Positions 50,383-63,220 are shown, numbered from the stretch's first letter. The stretch is DNA of 64,000 nucleotides from Daphnia carinata (GCF_022539665.2 NC_081334.1:6108424-6172423); one strand, 5' to 3'. A program made the numbers and translations. Notes: generated by a model not told the origin, from the letters alone.

Positions 50383-50931
50383 CACACGCGGCAGAGGATT
50401 AATGTCCGCCAAGAATTAATGTTGATGCTTCAGAAAATAAATGATGATATTAATCACTTGTCTTCCATTAGCTTTCCACATTCGATGTCGTTATCAGCTG
50501 TGGGGTTCAGTGAAACAACTGATTCCACTTTTGACATCTCGCGAAAATTAAGACAAGATTGGTTTCCATGTGTTGGGCCGGGAAAAAATGGGGTACACCT
50601 CAAAGAGATAAAGGACGTTTGAACGCAACGTCGAACTTGAACGATCTACAGAATTCTGTAGTATATATCCTATTAGCCAACAAGGCAAAAGAGCAAAAAG
50701 GGAGTTAATATAACATGGCATGCGACATGAGAATAATACACGCCTCGCCTAGGATATTTCTAAAACCTAATAATGGAACAGGAGAATCTATCAATGAGCA
50801 ATGAGGTTAAGGGCATGAAGATTAAACAATTGAAATTGACACCTTTCCCTCGGATGGAAGCGGTTAAGGAAGAATTCAAAGTAATCTCTTTACCGTGGAT
50901 ACAATCTACCGAAACAATTGTATAACGCCAT

Positions 50932-53900
50932 CTAAACATCCTTTTCGTGAGTGCAGCGGGCAGCCTGGACGACATCCCCACCAACATTGATGAGACATTG
51001 ACCCTTTTAAAGATAAAACAGAAATTGAAGGTCGAAAGAAAAAAATCTTATGAATTCAACATTCATAAACTTTTCCCGAGTTGAACCTGATTTTTGTGGG
51101 GATTATGCAGAAGCACACACTGCGTCATAAAGTACGAAACCATGGCATTTCCTCCTAGTGCAGAGACGTGAGCACGTACGATTCCCAGTACCTCCGTAAT
51201 AAACGATTGCATGAAACCGCTCAAGCCGCCATCCTTCAATAGAAAAACGGCTATTCGTTAATGTTTGAATTACCAACAGAAAACGAAAGTTACCTCGCGA
51301 ATGCTAGTGCTCTCTCGGATGAAGAAAAAATTGAGATGGCCTAGGTAGCGTTCGACTCGTGAACCGGGTAAATGGATTAGAGTAACGATATCCACAGGCT
51401 GCCGCTCCTTCTGTACCTAGATAAGAAAGCGTGACGTCAGCTTACAAGACGTATATACAGTAATTCTTTTTTTTCATTCAAAAGTTAAAGCAACTTTTGC
51501 TTACAAAAATCTTGGCTTTGTCGCCAGGAGTTTTTAACAGGCCCTGATTGGACGGAGGCGGAATATGACGGTTGGGTTGATTTACCCTTGAAGCGGCTTG
51601 CTCGTTTGACGTTGCCAATTGAACGTCATCCTCAAGATGAAAAATCATTTCGTTTTCAGTAGAGCCTTTTGACGACAACAAAAGAATTTGACGATGCCGT
51701 GATATTAACAACGTGTCAAATTTAGGGTGGGGGAAAAATAGTTTGGGAATGTACCAACGCCTTTGAGAGAAGTTCCTATGCATGGGGCAACCTCTATCAT
51801 AGTTTTGTTGAAGGACGTGATGGCAGTACCTGATGTTTATGAAAAGGAAAAAAGGATAGATTAATATCCTGAAAAAATTAAACGCCAACATCAGCTATTG
51901 CAGCTGATGGATTACCTAGCACAGTAATTTGAATTTCATCATCTTCGGGCAAATCGACGCTGAATTCCAGGTTAGTGATCACACACGGACGTGCCTTACG
52001 CAGTTTGAAGTAAATGCTCTGACACAACAAAAAGAAAACGTCATCCTCCAACAAAAATTAAATGATTTAAAAATTTTTAAACCCGTAATATCATTTCAAA
52101 GCAGCGGTTTAGATATCGTGCAGAGTGTATGGTGGGGATCTTTCCCTTCCAAACACGGTTGAAGGCTTGAAGATTAAGACGCCGGCGAATGCTATCGATC
52201 GGTAATCCAGGAACCGACTCGGTAGTCACCACGTCAAAACCTTCCGGTGTTTCAGGATCGATCAGTAGCTCAATCACATCAATGTCTTCTATGTCGTCGA
52301 TCTACCATGAAAACAAGATCAAACGAATGTAAAAAACAATACATTAAAAAATGTGATTAATAAACAAGACTACGCGTGTTTACCTCTATGACGCATGTAT
52401 CTTTATTGCCAGTTGTTAGATCGAGATCATTGGCATCCTCGTCGGTATCATCCGAGTCAGTCCACTTGGGTTCTTCCACGTCGTTTACTTTATTCAGTTG
52501 TTTATTAAGACCATAACGTTCTTGGCTGGCCGCGTGGGCTTCAATCAATAACTTGTGAATACGTCCTCGTTTCGTCTGTTTCGAAGATATGCTAGGATTG
52601 CTTGGCTTAGGTAACGAGGGAGTCGGTAATGCGCTTAAAAAGAGCGCCGTACCTGTAGCTACTCCAACTACATGTCGTTCACCGATGCTGACTTGTACCT
52701 GAAGAAAAAAAATTGTAAGCATCTTTTACAAGCCAATTCGAAATTCTTTCATCAATGTTCTAAAACCAGCACAACATTGTGTTGCATAGCTAGAGTGACG
52801 TAGTTTCTAACTTGGTTACCTTTAGATGGAAGATGGCGTTCATGCCTTTGGTTCGTAATTTATTGATTAATTGTCTATGCAATTCGTATTCAAGGAACGG
52901 CAGTCCTTAAACCATTACCGAGTTAAAAAGGAAAATTAGGACGGTATATCACCATCATATTAGCATTATTTAATATACCGTCTGAAATTTCTTTCGCTTG
53001 CTGATCGCCTCGAGATTCGGCACGTTTCGGGCGGCAGAGCCGTGCCTGTATTAGACATCCGCGGCCCGACACGAGCATTCCTGTCGGCGGCTCGATAGTA
53101 GCTATTAACACGTCAGGAACTTTACCCTTCCTATGAAAGAGTTTAAAGCAGTCACCGTTATGCGCCATAAAATAAACAAAGGGAACTACAAAAACTTGCC
53201 TGCATACAGCACAGCGAGAGAGTTTGATGGGGAAAGGAATGCTGGCCTTGCTATAAGGGATATGGCACACGCGGCACGGCAGATTCACTTTGCTATCATC
53301 CATGTTAACGGAATTGCTTTTTCCATGGTTTATATCTTTGGTATCCACCTCATGTTGAAGTTTGACGACGGCAGCCGTACCGGAGGCACTCAGAACACAA
53401 ACTTCTTCGCTGTTTAACGATACGCTCTTTCAATTTACGAAGAATTACGATAAACTGCGCTGCATAATACATACCTAATACTTGTATGCTCCTCATAGCC
53501 GAGAATGACGGAGCAACCGAGCGCTCGTGCATGTGAACGAACTTCCATTCGTATCTCCGTCCACCAATTATCTCGTGTTTCCGGTTCCTCTGAATTGTTG
53601 ATTCGATCCAGCAACTTGACAGACCTTGCACTTACTGTGCCTCCTATAATTAGATCTTTTAGCGCATCTGTTGATGAAAAATTCCACCTGAAATTACCAA
53701 CGTGAACGATGAATCCCGGTGGATATGTTTTCATTGTAAGAAAAGGATATTCGAGAGCATCCAAATTCCTTGTAACATCAACGCCATTGAGATATGTGTT
53801 AGTGGAAGCAGCAGGTACTGAAGTCTGGCGATGAGCCGCCGGTCGGCAGTTGGATGATATTCCACCTCCAGATGAACCAAAGCTATCAGACAAACTTGAA

Positions 53901-56289
53901 GCTGTAAAGGAATTAGTTTGAAAACAATTAAAAGTGTCAACTCTAAAGATCATTTAATTGATGAATTACCTTTTGGGGTTGTGTTGATTTCAGATTCGGA
54001 TGAACGACGCGCACAAGGAGTTGGCCGTGAAGGTGTTGTTCCATGAACGACAGCTGGAACAGTGACGGTGGTACTAACGAGCGGTTTAATGACATCGACT
54101 GGCGAAATGGCTGTACAGCGGGGAGATCTAGTTTGGTAGGGAAAAATTGGTTGCATTTCAGGCGGGTAAGTGGTTGCATTCAACACTACGTTAGAGGAAA
54201 TGTCTTCACTATCATCTATTAATAGGGACGATAACGACTGTTCAAACGATTGCCCAGCTTTTGATTTTGCTTGTAGAGCCAAGGAGTTAAGAGACATTTC
54301 CGAACCACTTGAGCAGGTCTCATCTTGGGCATTTGAAAAACGACAGCTTGATGATTTTTGGGGTTCTAATACGCTAAAGAAGCGTTCTGTTGGATCTAGC
54401 AAATTATGCGCAAGTTCAATGGGTAAACTTATGATATCAGTCGGCTGGATAATGGTTGATCCAAGTATCTTGTTTATAGGACTATTTTCTTGCGATTCGG
54501 TGACTGAGTCTCCATAACTCTCTTGTATAGGAGACATTTCGCAAATCATTGAACGCGAACGAATCCGAGTTTTTGGGCTGCCTTTGCTCGTTTCATCATC
54601 CCCGGGAACTAGAAGAGTATTTGATGACGTGGGGGCTTGCGGTCTAGTTATTTTTCCTTTGACACTGGATTTGGCGAAAAGATTACTAAGAGAGAGCTTG
54701 CGCTTTGCGGGCACCTTCACAACACCACAACTGTCCAACAGTTTAACGGACGAATTAGAGCCAAGAAGTTGAGGAAGTTTCTTTGGCAATTGTTTGGTAT
54801 CTTCATGCATCGGTAATGATTGTAGCCTATAAAAGCGGGGCAGAGGGGTAGCCAAGCGTTCGTAATCATCAAGCTGGAGAACGGGCTCGCTGTGATGCAA
54901 ACGGAGCCTATCGCTCTCGTGTCTATCGGTAATAATCGTATGTAAGGAAACCGCAAATCGACAAAAGCAATGCCAAAATGTTAAAGAAGTAGCAATGCAA
55001 TTGATTGGCAGATGTAAAAAAGAGAAAAAAAAATTAACGAAGACGATGGTAAAAACGTAGCAGGTTCAACGGAGGGGATATTGAAATTAATGATTAGCGC
55101 GGAAAATAAAATGAAATTTTGTGAGAATTTCCTTAAACAAGAGATAACTTACTCTCGGCCGTTTCCATGATGCTGGTCTTTAAACCACGTAACAGCTGAG
55201 TTACCATCAGAATGGCACCGAGCCAAGGTTACAGCTGTCCCTATGCCACGCACTACTAGCCCAGTAACTCCTTCAAGGTCAAACATCTGTTGATACCTAA
55301 ATTTTAAATCAAGTTTACCAATCTGGAGTTGAAGATAAGAGATTGAGCCATTTGATTTCACCCAACTACGGCATTCCCGCCTAATTCCAGCACCTTCAAT
55401 CCGATTTTGCGACGCACTTCCCCAGAGAGCTGGGAAAAAAGAGTTTGTCTGGCTTCATTCGATGCTCTTGGTGTGCGGATTTTGTCTATCCATTGATATT
55501 CTGGATCGTCGTTGACAACAAGTTCTTTCACGAAACCCTGAATAGACTGTATTTTGAACCCATACGGTGTTGAGGGAGCTATACACAAAAGACATGTAAC
55601 TTAAAAAGTACATATGCTTTTAAATCAAGCTGCTTACTGCTAAAAAACTGGACTCCACATGAACTTTGACGAAACTTGTTTACATCAGAAAATAATTCAA
55701 CTTTTACTATAACAGACACTTCTCCTCTCATTCCATGCATAGTGTCATAAACTGGAAGCCACCCTGATAATACAGAACCTCCTTTATTAATATGAATAAC
55801 AATTAATTCAGTTTTACCCACACAAGTATGCAGTACTTAATTTTTACCTGACGATGGGACCGAACAAGTTTCTGCTCTAGCAATTCCTCTTCCAGACAGG
55901 CCTGGAGTGACCAGAAGAGGATTTAAATCCAAATACACTTTCCCTATGGCATCATTAGCTGAATAAGTGTCATAATCCATCAATCTTATTTGGAGGGGCT
56001 CGTCCTGAAGCTCTGCATCATCAACCTAAGAAATACAAATAAACAACAAAGTGTGCAATATAATGTGTTTCCATATAAACTAATGGGAAGAGAAAATATG
56101 CCAAACATTTACTTCAAAGATGAACCACTCAGAGTTCCACTGAGGGTTGAGTGACTTCCGGAAGACATCTGTCTTGTGTGTAATATTTCCTAGTTTTATT
56201 TCAACATATGCATCCGTTGTGTCACTGGATCGATCCATTACAGGGAGATTCCTCCCAGCAAGGATTTTTACTTTTACTTTTCCCGGCAT
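50932..56289 (-). CDS. C2CD5: C2 domain-containing protein 5 (CDP138)
   Basis: A calcium/phospholipid-binding C2 protein. In mammals it is an Akt2 substrate needed for insulin-stimulated GLUT4 vesicle fusion. Nineteen exons (first 56,113-56,289, last 50,932-51,003) join in phase to about 1,276 residues, longer than the roughly 1,000 of human C2CD5. Residues 1-110 form the C2 domain, starting MPGKVKVKILAGRNLPVMDR, with the loop Asp residues MDYDTYSAND. The family-specific core follows (DPEYQWIDKIRTPRASNEAR), then a 953-base exon (53,970-54,922) of Ser/Pro-rich, probably disordered sequence that accounts for much of the extra length. A Cys-pair segment comes next (LPCRVCHIPY...RCAVCR), and then the conserved C-terminal part (FFFIRESTSIREDGGLSGF, LGGNAMVSYFMTQCV, GQCLINVGGDVV). 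Two introns, 53,644-53,697 (54 bases) and 53,131-53,199 (69 bases, GC-AG), keep frame and lack stops, so retention would give longer isoforms. The donor at 52,082 (GTTTAA) is weak. Confidence 0.93.
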
Positions 56290-57549
56290 TGTTTTTTTAT
56301 TTTGCAGCATGTGCGACGAGCTAAATTGTCAACAACTTGAAAAGGTTTACGGCTAGCAACTAATTAACCAAATTTTTCAGCTCCCAATATTCTAATTATT
56401 TGTCGACGCCCTTTTCTTTCTTTTTCCATTTACTCCCTTGTCAAACAATCATCTTTTTCGCTCCTTTTTACGAAAAAACTTGAAATTAATCGCTAATGAG
56501 ATCGACAAACCGTCTGCTAGGAAAACACAAATCCAAATGTAAACGGTGGGAACTGTTTTTGCAGAAACTCATATGACGCTGAGGGGGATCGGCCCCGTGC
56601 CAATCAAGGAAGTTTTTTGCTGCGAGCCCCCTTTTTCGGGCGGGGCTTTCCGATATTTTACGCTCCCATTCAACCGAAATTATTAAAAATTTTAGTGATA
56701 CAGTACTCAACATAAACGAACATGCATCACATTACAATGTAATCGAGCATATACCGAGATAACAAACCAAAACATGCTTTTTTCTACCACGTTCACCCCG
56801 AAGTTGCCCCGATTAGTAACCCGAAACTTGATTATTGTTTGCTCGTGCTTCATGTGAAAAATTTTCGTTTCTTTTCATTTGGATACAGGACGTTAATAAA
56901 AGTTCAATGTTAAAACGTTAATATGAGAGGTCTACTTGATGGCGACATAAAGCCTGGATGATGTACCAACAAACTTATGACAGGTTCTTGATTTGGTTAT
57001 TGAACTCAAAGGTAAACTATATTGATAGATCAATATCCATCAACTATATTGATGGATCCCTTATTCTAAATATAGTTTCATACTACGCAATCCGCCTGTT
57101 TTTGAAAATGGAATCGGGTGGTATCCCAATTCCCAGCCTGCCCCACCTACCCCGGCGATGAAGTATTCGCCCCAATCGTGCTCGGTTCGGTTTTTGGGGC
57201 CGGTGCGAGAATCCGGATTAAACCCAGTAATAGCCATTCGAGTTAATTTCTAGAGAAACGTGCCACACAAATCAAATATTACGCTATTTTTGCAAAAAAA
57301 TCAATGCAAAATTTATCGTAGAAATGCCCCCAGATATTTCTATTAGTGATAATTAACTTAAGCTATCTCCTTTTTTCATAATTTTGGGTACAAAACCAGG
57401 AGCTCCTATGGGGACTCCCACTCAATAATTTAAATATAATGACTTCACAACCATGTATTCTAGGACATACATATACTAATTATGTTCAATGAAGAGGCAT
57501 AATTCGAATAATACAGTGACATTTCGAATTTAATACATTATACAATATC
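56290..57549. other. Intergenic: C2CD5 upstream and LDH 3' flank
   Basis: No coding signal was found. The stretch contains the C2CD5 promoter, the LDH 3' UTR and two adjacent short inverted repeats around 57,019-57,057. Confidence 0.5.
57019..57057. repeat. Two adjacent short inverted repeats
   Basis: ATATTGAT-AG-ATCAATAT (57,019-57,036) is immediately followed by a second hairpin with 9-bp arms, ATCCATCAA-CTATA-TTGATGGAT (57,035-57,057). The two share the ATTGAT/ATCAAT core. No element or RNA family is recognised. Confidence 0.5.
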
Positions 57550-58927
57550 TTATAACACAAGGTTAACTTGAACTTCATTCAGAGTGACGGCTGACTTTTG
57601 AAGCTGAGCGCGTTCACCGTCTGTTAAAGTTTGTTGGATGATGTCGGTAATACCATTTTCACCAACTACGCAAGGGACGGAGAGGAAAACTGGCTGCTCT
57701 ACTCCATGGACTCCCTATTTTTTTTTTAAAGTTAAGGCTTATGGAAACGAATCTCAAGGAAGATTAAGAAATAATACTTGGACAAAAGTAGAGACAGCGA
57801 ACACGTTGCGAGTGTTTTTCAAAATGGCCTTGGTAAGAATGGACACGCTCAAACCAATAGCCCACGAAGTGTAGCCCTTCAAACGGATGATTTCGTAAGC
57901 ACTAATGAAAAATGAATGATTATTAATTACTTTAGAACAGAAAGTTATTTCGAGAAATATGTCAAACCTTTGCACGACTTGTGTATGGATCTGACCCCAG
58001 TTTTCGGTGTCGGCTTCAGTTCCTGCAGCCGGGTTGAGATCTCTCAATCGAACGCCGGCAACATTGACACCAGACCAGACGGGAACTGAAAAATGTTACG
58101 AAATTGTAATGAAGCTGTGAAATGAAATGCAAATTATGATTTCAAACATACCACTGGAGTCGCCATGCTCTCCGATGATCCAACCATGGGTGGAGTTGGG
58201 TGCGATATTAAATCGCTCTGACAAGAGGAAGCGGAATCGGGAAGAATCAAGATTGGTTCCAGATCCGATGACACGTTCTTTGGGCAATCCACTGAGTTTC
58301 CAGGCAACATAGGTCAATAAATCGCAAGGGTTGGACACGATGAGGAGAATAGTGTCGGGGCTGTGTTGGACAAGTTTAGGGATCATGCCCTTCAAAATAT
58401 CTGTGTTACGTTGAACCAAGTTCAACCGGGATTCACCCTCACGCTGGCGAGCTCCAGCTGTCACGATGCACAATTTTGAACCAGCCGAAAGGGCGTAATC
58501 TAAAACGTAGAAAGAATGGCAATTAATGACAATACAAGGATGAATATTGAACTCCTAGTACCTGAGCCAGCATTAATTTTAATATTGCCGAGGAAAGCCA
58601 AACCATGTTGCAAATCCATGAGTTCGCCCTTGAGTTTGTCCTCCATCACGTCGATCAGCGCCAACTCAGAGGCGATACCCTGTAAAATAAGGATTTCACT
58701 TCATATAATGCAACCAGGGATAACAACTGTAAAACAGCGTTTACCTGAGTCATTATGCTGAAGGCACAGGCCATTCCAACCTGAAAAAGCAAACCCGTTA
58801 ATAACGTTTAGCATAAAACAATTAAAAGGATTCCTACCTGGCCGACACCAACGATCGTAACTTTGCTTCCTGAGTGAGCGACTGGGGCTTGGATTGCCGT
58901 CATGAGTTTCTGTTCGCTAGTCGCCAT
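57550..58927 (-). CDS. Ldh: L-lactate dehydrogenase
   Basis: Reduces pyruvate to L-lactate with NADH in the cytosol, regenerating NAD+ in low oxygen. Seven exons join in phase to 332 residues, the usual LDH length: 58,838-58,927; 58,745-58,780; 58,562-58,679; 58,152-58,499; 57,968-58,085; 57,778-57,901; 57,550-57,714. The nucleotide-binding glycine motif VGVGQVG spans the first intron. The specificity loop [11 protein letters not shown] has the Gln that marks LDH (malate dehydrogenase has Arg there), followed by the catalytic Arg. [15 protein letters not shown] and the active-site His of GEHGDSS are present. [12 protein letters not shown] and the short C-terminal tail are intact. Exon 2 is only 36 bases. 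The ATG lies 12 bases downstream of an acceptor (AAATACAG), so a non-coding leader exon is expected further upstream. Confidence 0.97.
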
Positions 58928-59128
58928 TTTTGTTTTTATCTGTATTTGAGAAGTAATAACAATGACAGTCGATCAACACAGCACCGGCAAAACGTCCGTC
59001 AGGGTTGTTCGCACAATCAAGACTAATCTAACATGTAACAACTGCCATCCGGTCACGATTCTTATTTTCAGCTACCCTAGCGGTTGGCAACGGTGTAATA
59101 TAGGAATCCCGAAAAAGCTTCAGACCTG

Positions 59129-59140
59129 CACGTGAGCACG
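59129..59140. promoter_or_regulatory. HRE/E-box-like site in the LDH leader intron
   Basis: CACGTG followed three bases later by CACG, in a GC-rich patch inside the presumed LDH leader intron (58,940-59,520). The core ACGTG, read on either strand of the palindrome, matches the hypoxia response element bound by HIF. LDH genes are classic HIF targets. The motif is short and could occur by chance or bind other bHLH factors. Confidence 0.35.
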
Positions 59141-59520
59141 AAGGGCGCGCAGCCGCGTAACATTTATGAATGTCAAACTAAAGTCACCCAGAACACGTCT
59201 ACCCAATAGTTGGCTCATTCGTTCTCACCGTAGGGCTACGCCCTTGGATTTTCAATGGATTAAAATCGTTCAATTGAGATTTCCCCTCCCACAAAAATCT
59301 TTCTTTGTAAGTTAATCTGGCTTCAAAATTAGAGAAGCATGTTGTACTAGCTGCCTAGAGAGTGGCAGATATCTGTCAATACTTAGCTTAAAAGTGAAAG
59401 AATCGTGATCAACACAATGTAAAACGTTGATCATGATAAAACTATCTTGAAACATAAATGGAATGTCGTTCGACAAACGTAAAACTGCATCAATATTTAA
59501 GCAAAAATAATTTAACTTAC

Positions 59521-59690
59521 GTATAAAATTGACGTGAAAGAATACGGAACGTCGTTGTACAAGGGCTTCTTAGTGAATGATGCAAGTCCCGGTTCTCGTC
59601 TCTTGACCCACTGCAGATCTCTTTGTAACAATGCCTGATGGAACAGCTGATTCTGCTGTACACGCCGAGACAACCAGCCTGCTGACTATA
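59521..59690 (-). other. Ldh: Probable 5' UTR exon and promoter of LDH
   Basis: On the minus strand a non-coding block ends at a strong donor (TTTTATAC/GTAAGTT at 59,521/59,520). It pairs with the acceptor 12 bases before the LDH ATG, leaving a leader intron of about 580 bases. A TTTATAG element and a TCAG initiator-like motif lie near 59,690-59,700. The upstream limit is uncertain. Confidence 0.45.
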
Positions 59691-60209
59691 AACTGCAGTT
59701 TCGTTATACGCAATGCCGGTAGCGCGTAGTATACTTTGCTATCGATTTTCTCACCTCAGGAAATCTTGGCGGTCATAACTTCATTGTTGTTATGAAACAT
59801 CTTGATCAGCTGACAGTATACGCAAATGCACCGCCATCTATTTTTTACAATTAGCAAATAGATTTGAACTATGATGAAGTAGTTTTTTTTTTTTAAGGTT
59901 TTTGTTTCCTTTATTTTTCTTTTTTCATTACTAGTGACAATTACCTTCTTCAGTCGGAGGAAAGAGACCAGCTCTGAAAGCAAGACTAGGCTATCGAACA
60001 CTTTTGTAGCAATTTAATTGAAACACTTGCAAGTATAATGAATTAGTTGTTAGTCTCTAGAACTGAAAACAACCCTCTGCTTCCGTAAGATCTAATCTTC
60101 TTTCTACGTCAAATTCAAGATTCTTTTTTCTTTGTTAACGCTTTAGTTTTGGTCCATTCAAACGTGTGCAAATATGTAGAATGCACTGATCGACCATTTC
60201 ATTCTTCAA
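59691..60209. other. Intergenic: LDH upstream and PSS 3' flank
   Basis: No gene is seen. An 81-codon minus-strand frame (59,756-60,001) is low-complexity and unsupported. Confidence 0.5.
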
Positions 60210-62477
60210 CTAGTCTGCTTTATGGGCCCTACGCTTCTTTGGTTTGGATGCCATCGGACTTGATCGTGGCTTATTATCTGTAGTATTTTCAAGATGGCTA
60301 GCTTCATCTGGGTTTTCGAGGCGTTCATTCGACTCCGGGCTATAAATACCAAGCTCTATACTTTTGGCTCGCAACCAAAGGAGACGGCGGCGCTGTTCCT
60401 CTAACCATCTATCAGCATTCCTGGAACAGCAAAAGCAGAAAATGGGGTAAAATCGTGCAATAGTATTATTCCATGGTTGAATTACTTTTGCAGGTCACTA
60501 GCAATGAAGAATCTAAACACCGTCCATGTCACCAGCAATAAGAAGAAAATTGACCAAAACAGGACGACGTGCCTAAACAATAATTAATTGTTTTTAAAGT
60601 CATAATTTTGCTGCTCTTAAATTTTGAATTATTTACCAGGGCAATGGTTTGGTGATCGTTTCCCAATCAAAGCGCGCAACAATCAAAAATTCAGTTACGA
60701 CAATCGCGAGAATAACCCAGGATTGGCGTCCAAAATTCTCGCAGTCTCTGTATAATAAAGAAGTAAAAATTTTAGCAACTACTCATTGCATGAATGTAAT
60801 ACAAAATGTTCCTTACGGATCATCAAAGTACTGGAAGGTTTCACGAAGGCCGACTGCTCCCCATAGCAGGACTAAGAATAATCTCACTAAATTGAGCCAG
60901 TGATCAGGAGGAACCCATAAGACGAACTTCAAATAAAATGTTTGAAAAAATAAATAAGTAAATAAAGAAAAGAAAGTAAAAGTATTATAAATACCTTCAA
61001 ATAGAAGGTGTTAAGCTCTGTCAGCAAGAACTAGAGAAAACAAATTCAGGTTAGAGGCATCCTGTAAGATGTTTTGTGGCGTATCTATGGGACTACTCAC
61101 AATGAACATAATCCCCAATGTAGCACACCAACGACCGAGTGAAGAGAGTGGTCGCCATTCGAACTGTACCCAGTTATAAGGTCCAAATTGAGCAATCATC
61201 CGCTTCAGTTTACCCCTAACGTGGAAACGTTAAGTTAAATTTTCGTTATGAGTTTATCGTTCCTTCAAGTTTTCACCTGTATGACGGTATGTTCCACAAC
61301 CCCCGCCAATAGTAGGTTTTCATGGAAAAATATTTAAGGGTTTGAATTCCGATTATTATTCCGAGGCCATTGCACAATAATGCATCCATAATCCACTTTT
61401 TTTTAAATTTGCAAAATACATTATGCTTTTTTTTATACAAGCAAATAGTAAGTTAAGGGACAACTCACATGGTCCCACCAGCATTCACTGAAATTGGGAA
61501 GTTGATGCTCCAGTGTATACTCAAGGACTTCAAACATTATGGATATTATAGTACACAGCCACCAATCTCTCAGGATCAAAGTTTTCAACCACCAACCTAT
61601 TTAAAGATATAATGATAAAGTGACATGAGAAAAATTATTTCCTTATTTTTTAAGTGTTACCAAAAAAATGGGTGGGAACAAAAGCATCAAATTTGTCTAG
61701 GACATTATGCCATGGGTTTTCTGGCACAGTCTCGTCATAGATTACACAGCTGCCACCATAGCTCCGTTCAGCTAAGGCTTCCCCCAGTTTGCTGTCAAAA
61801 TGTTTCAAAAGTTTTCTAGCATCATCAGCTGTCTAAAAAAAATATCAAGATTTGTCTAATTAAATACTTTTTAAAATATAAATTTGTTGCCAAAGTACCT
61901 GAAACAGCACAAATATCAACACTAATTCATAAACTATGCTCAAGCTAAATGTAAATCTCCATAAAGCTGGATGGGGCCTTTTGAATGGCCCATTAGGTGT
62001 CACGGTTACACAGAGAAGAATAAATACAATTACACAGGCAACTAGTCCACTGTGAATAAAAATATTATTTTCAGTTTAAAAAAATATATTTCTTTGAAAT
62101 TCTGTTCCATTGGGTTTACCGTTTGGTGTTGTATTGAGTGTCAAGAATAACAGGTTCAAAAACTGCAACATAAATTAGAGCTGCAATCATAACAAATAGC
62201 ACTGTCAAAGTATGGGCTCTCCTAAAGATGAAAATAAAGTGATAATTGAATCCCGGTAAAACAACAACAAATGCTATTACCAAAAGAATGTCACAGTTCC
62301 ATCATCATAAAATTCCACTTCCACAGGCGAGATTCCATCACTTCCGATTCCTTCTCTATTACTATATTTCCTCCAATCGTGAGCGGTTTTCGCGGGACTT
62401 GCTTCTTTAACGAAATTGCTTTTGCTCGCTGGCTTTTTTGTGGGAGATTTTTCATTTTGTTCGAGACCTGAACCCAT
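60210..62477 (-). CDS. Pss: Phosphatidylserine synthase
   Basis: An ER/mitochondria-associated-membrane enzyme that makes phosphatidylserine by calcium-dependent base exchange of serine with phosphatidylcholine or phosphatidylethanolamine. Twelve exons (first 62,281-62,477, last 60,210-60,420) join in phase to 512 residues. They begin with a hydrophilic Lys/Ser-rich N-terminus of about 60 residues. Multiple membrane segments follow (around residues 70-90, 100-120, 135-150, 215-235 and 250-270, with several more to residue 430). Family-typical blocks include [16 protein letters not shown], a segment rich in W and E ([19 protein letters not shown]), [15 protein letters not shown] and the basic tail KPKKRRAHK. 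The ATG at 62,477 is the first in frame. Fly has a single Pss gene. Assignment to a PSS1-like or PSS2-like type is not attempted. Confidence 0.95.
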
Positions 62478-63220
62478 CGTAGCAGCTTAACAACCTCCAC
62501 CCCCACAAAGAACGACGATTAGACGCCCAATTTTTTCTATAACAAACGAAAAAGCCTAGATATAGGGTTTCAAAAGTAAAACAAATTTGTGCTTTTTTTG
62601 TGCTTTTCTAACAACGTGGTGGCCGAACATCACCAGACGAACTTGAGCTAAAAAAGGATGTCAAACACTAAGGCTAAAACGTGGAAGACTGGGAAACGGA
62701 AACTGCCCATAGCCAAGTTGATAATTCTGATCTCTTAAAATACAGCAAAGTTTACAAAGCAAAAATTATATTAAAAACGGAGTATGACTTATCAACCAAA
62801 TTCCTTTATGGGTTACATAATAAGCAGTCAGAATCTATGAAAAGAAGGACTAACACTCATCCCCTTGGTAAGAATCGGTAGTCTTCGTTTAAAAGTAGTA
62901 AAAAACTAGAGTAGGTCAGACGAAAAGAAAGAATTTTTTAAAATGTAAACATTTACGGATTTTCGCCTTGTATATTGATGATCCACACAATCCGACGGAA
63001 AACGAGGTTTCTGGAACATAATGGGCGTTTTAGAAATGAGAAGGATGAATGAGAAAATTATTATATGGAGCGTCAGAGAGGTACAAAACCCAAAAAGAGT
63101 TTTGCATTTAAACTGTACAAATGTGTTTGGTAAAATCGAAATAAAAACGAAAAAAAAAGGAAAGTTTGTTGAGCTCCAACAATCCTACTCTTTACTGATT
63201 CCTCTATTTGGCATTGTGCT
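62478..63220. other. Intergenic: PSS upstream and CUB-gene 3' flank
   Basis: No coding signal is supported. The plus-strand frames at 62,681-62,881 and 63,021-63,233 are A-rich and lack domain features. Confidence 0.5.

Noticed and set aside
57550-58927. Malate dehydrogenase instead of lactate dehydrogenase
   Set aside because: The specificity loop has Gln ([11 protein letters not shown]), not the Arg of malate dehydrogenases, and the 332-residue length and GEHGDSS motif fit LDH.
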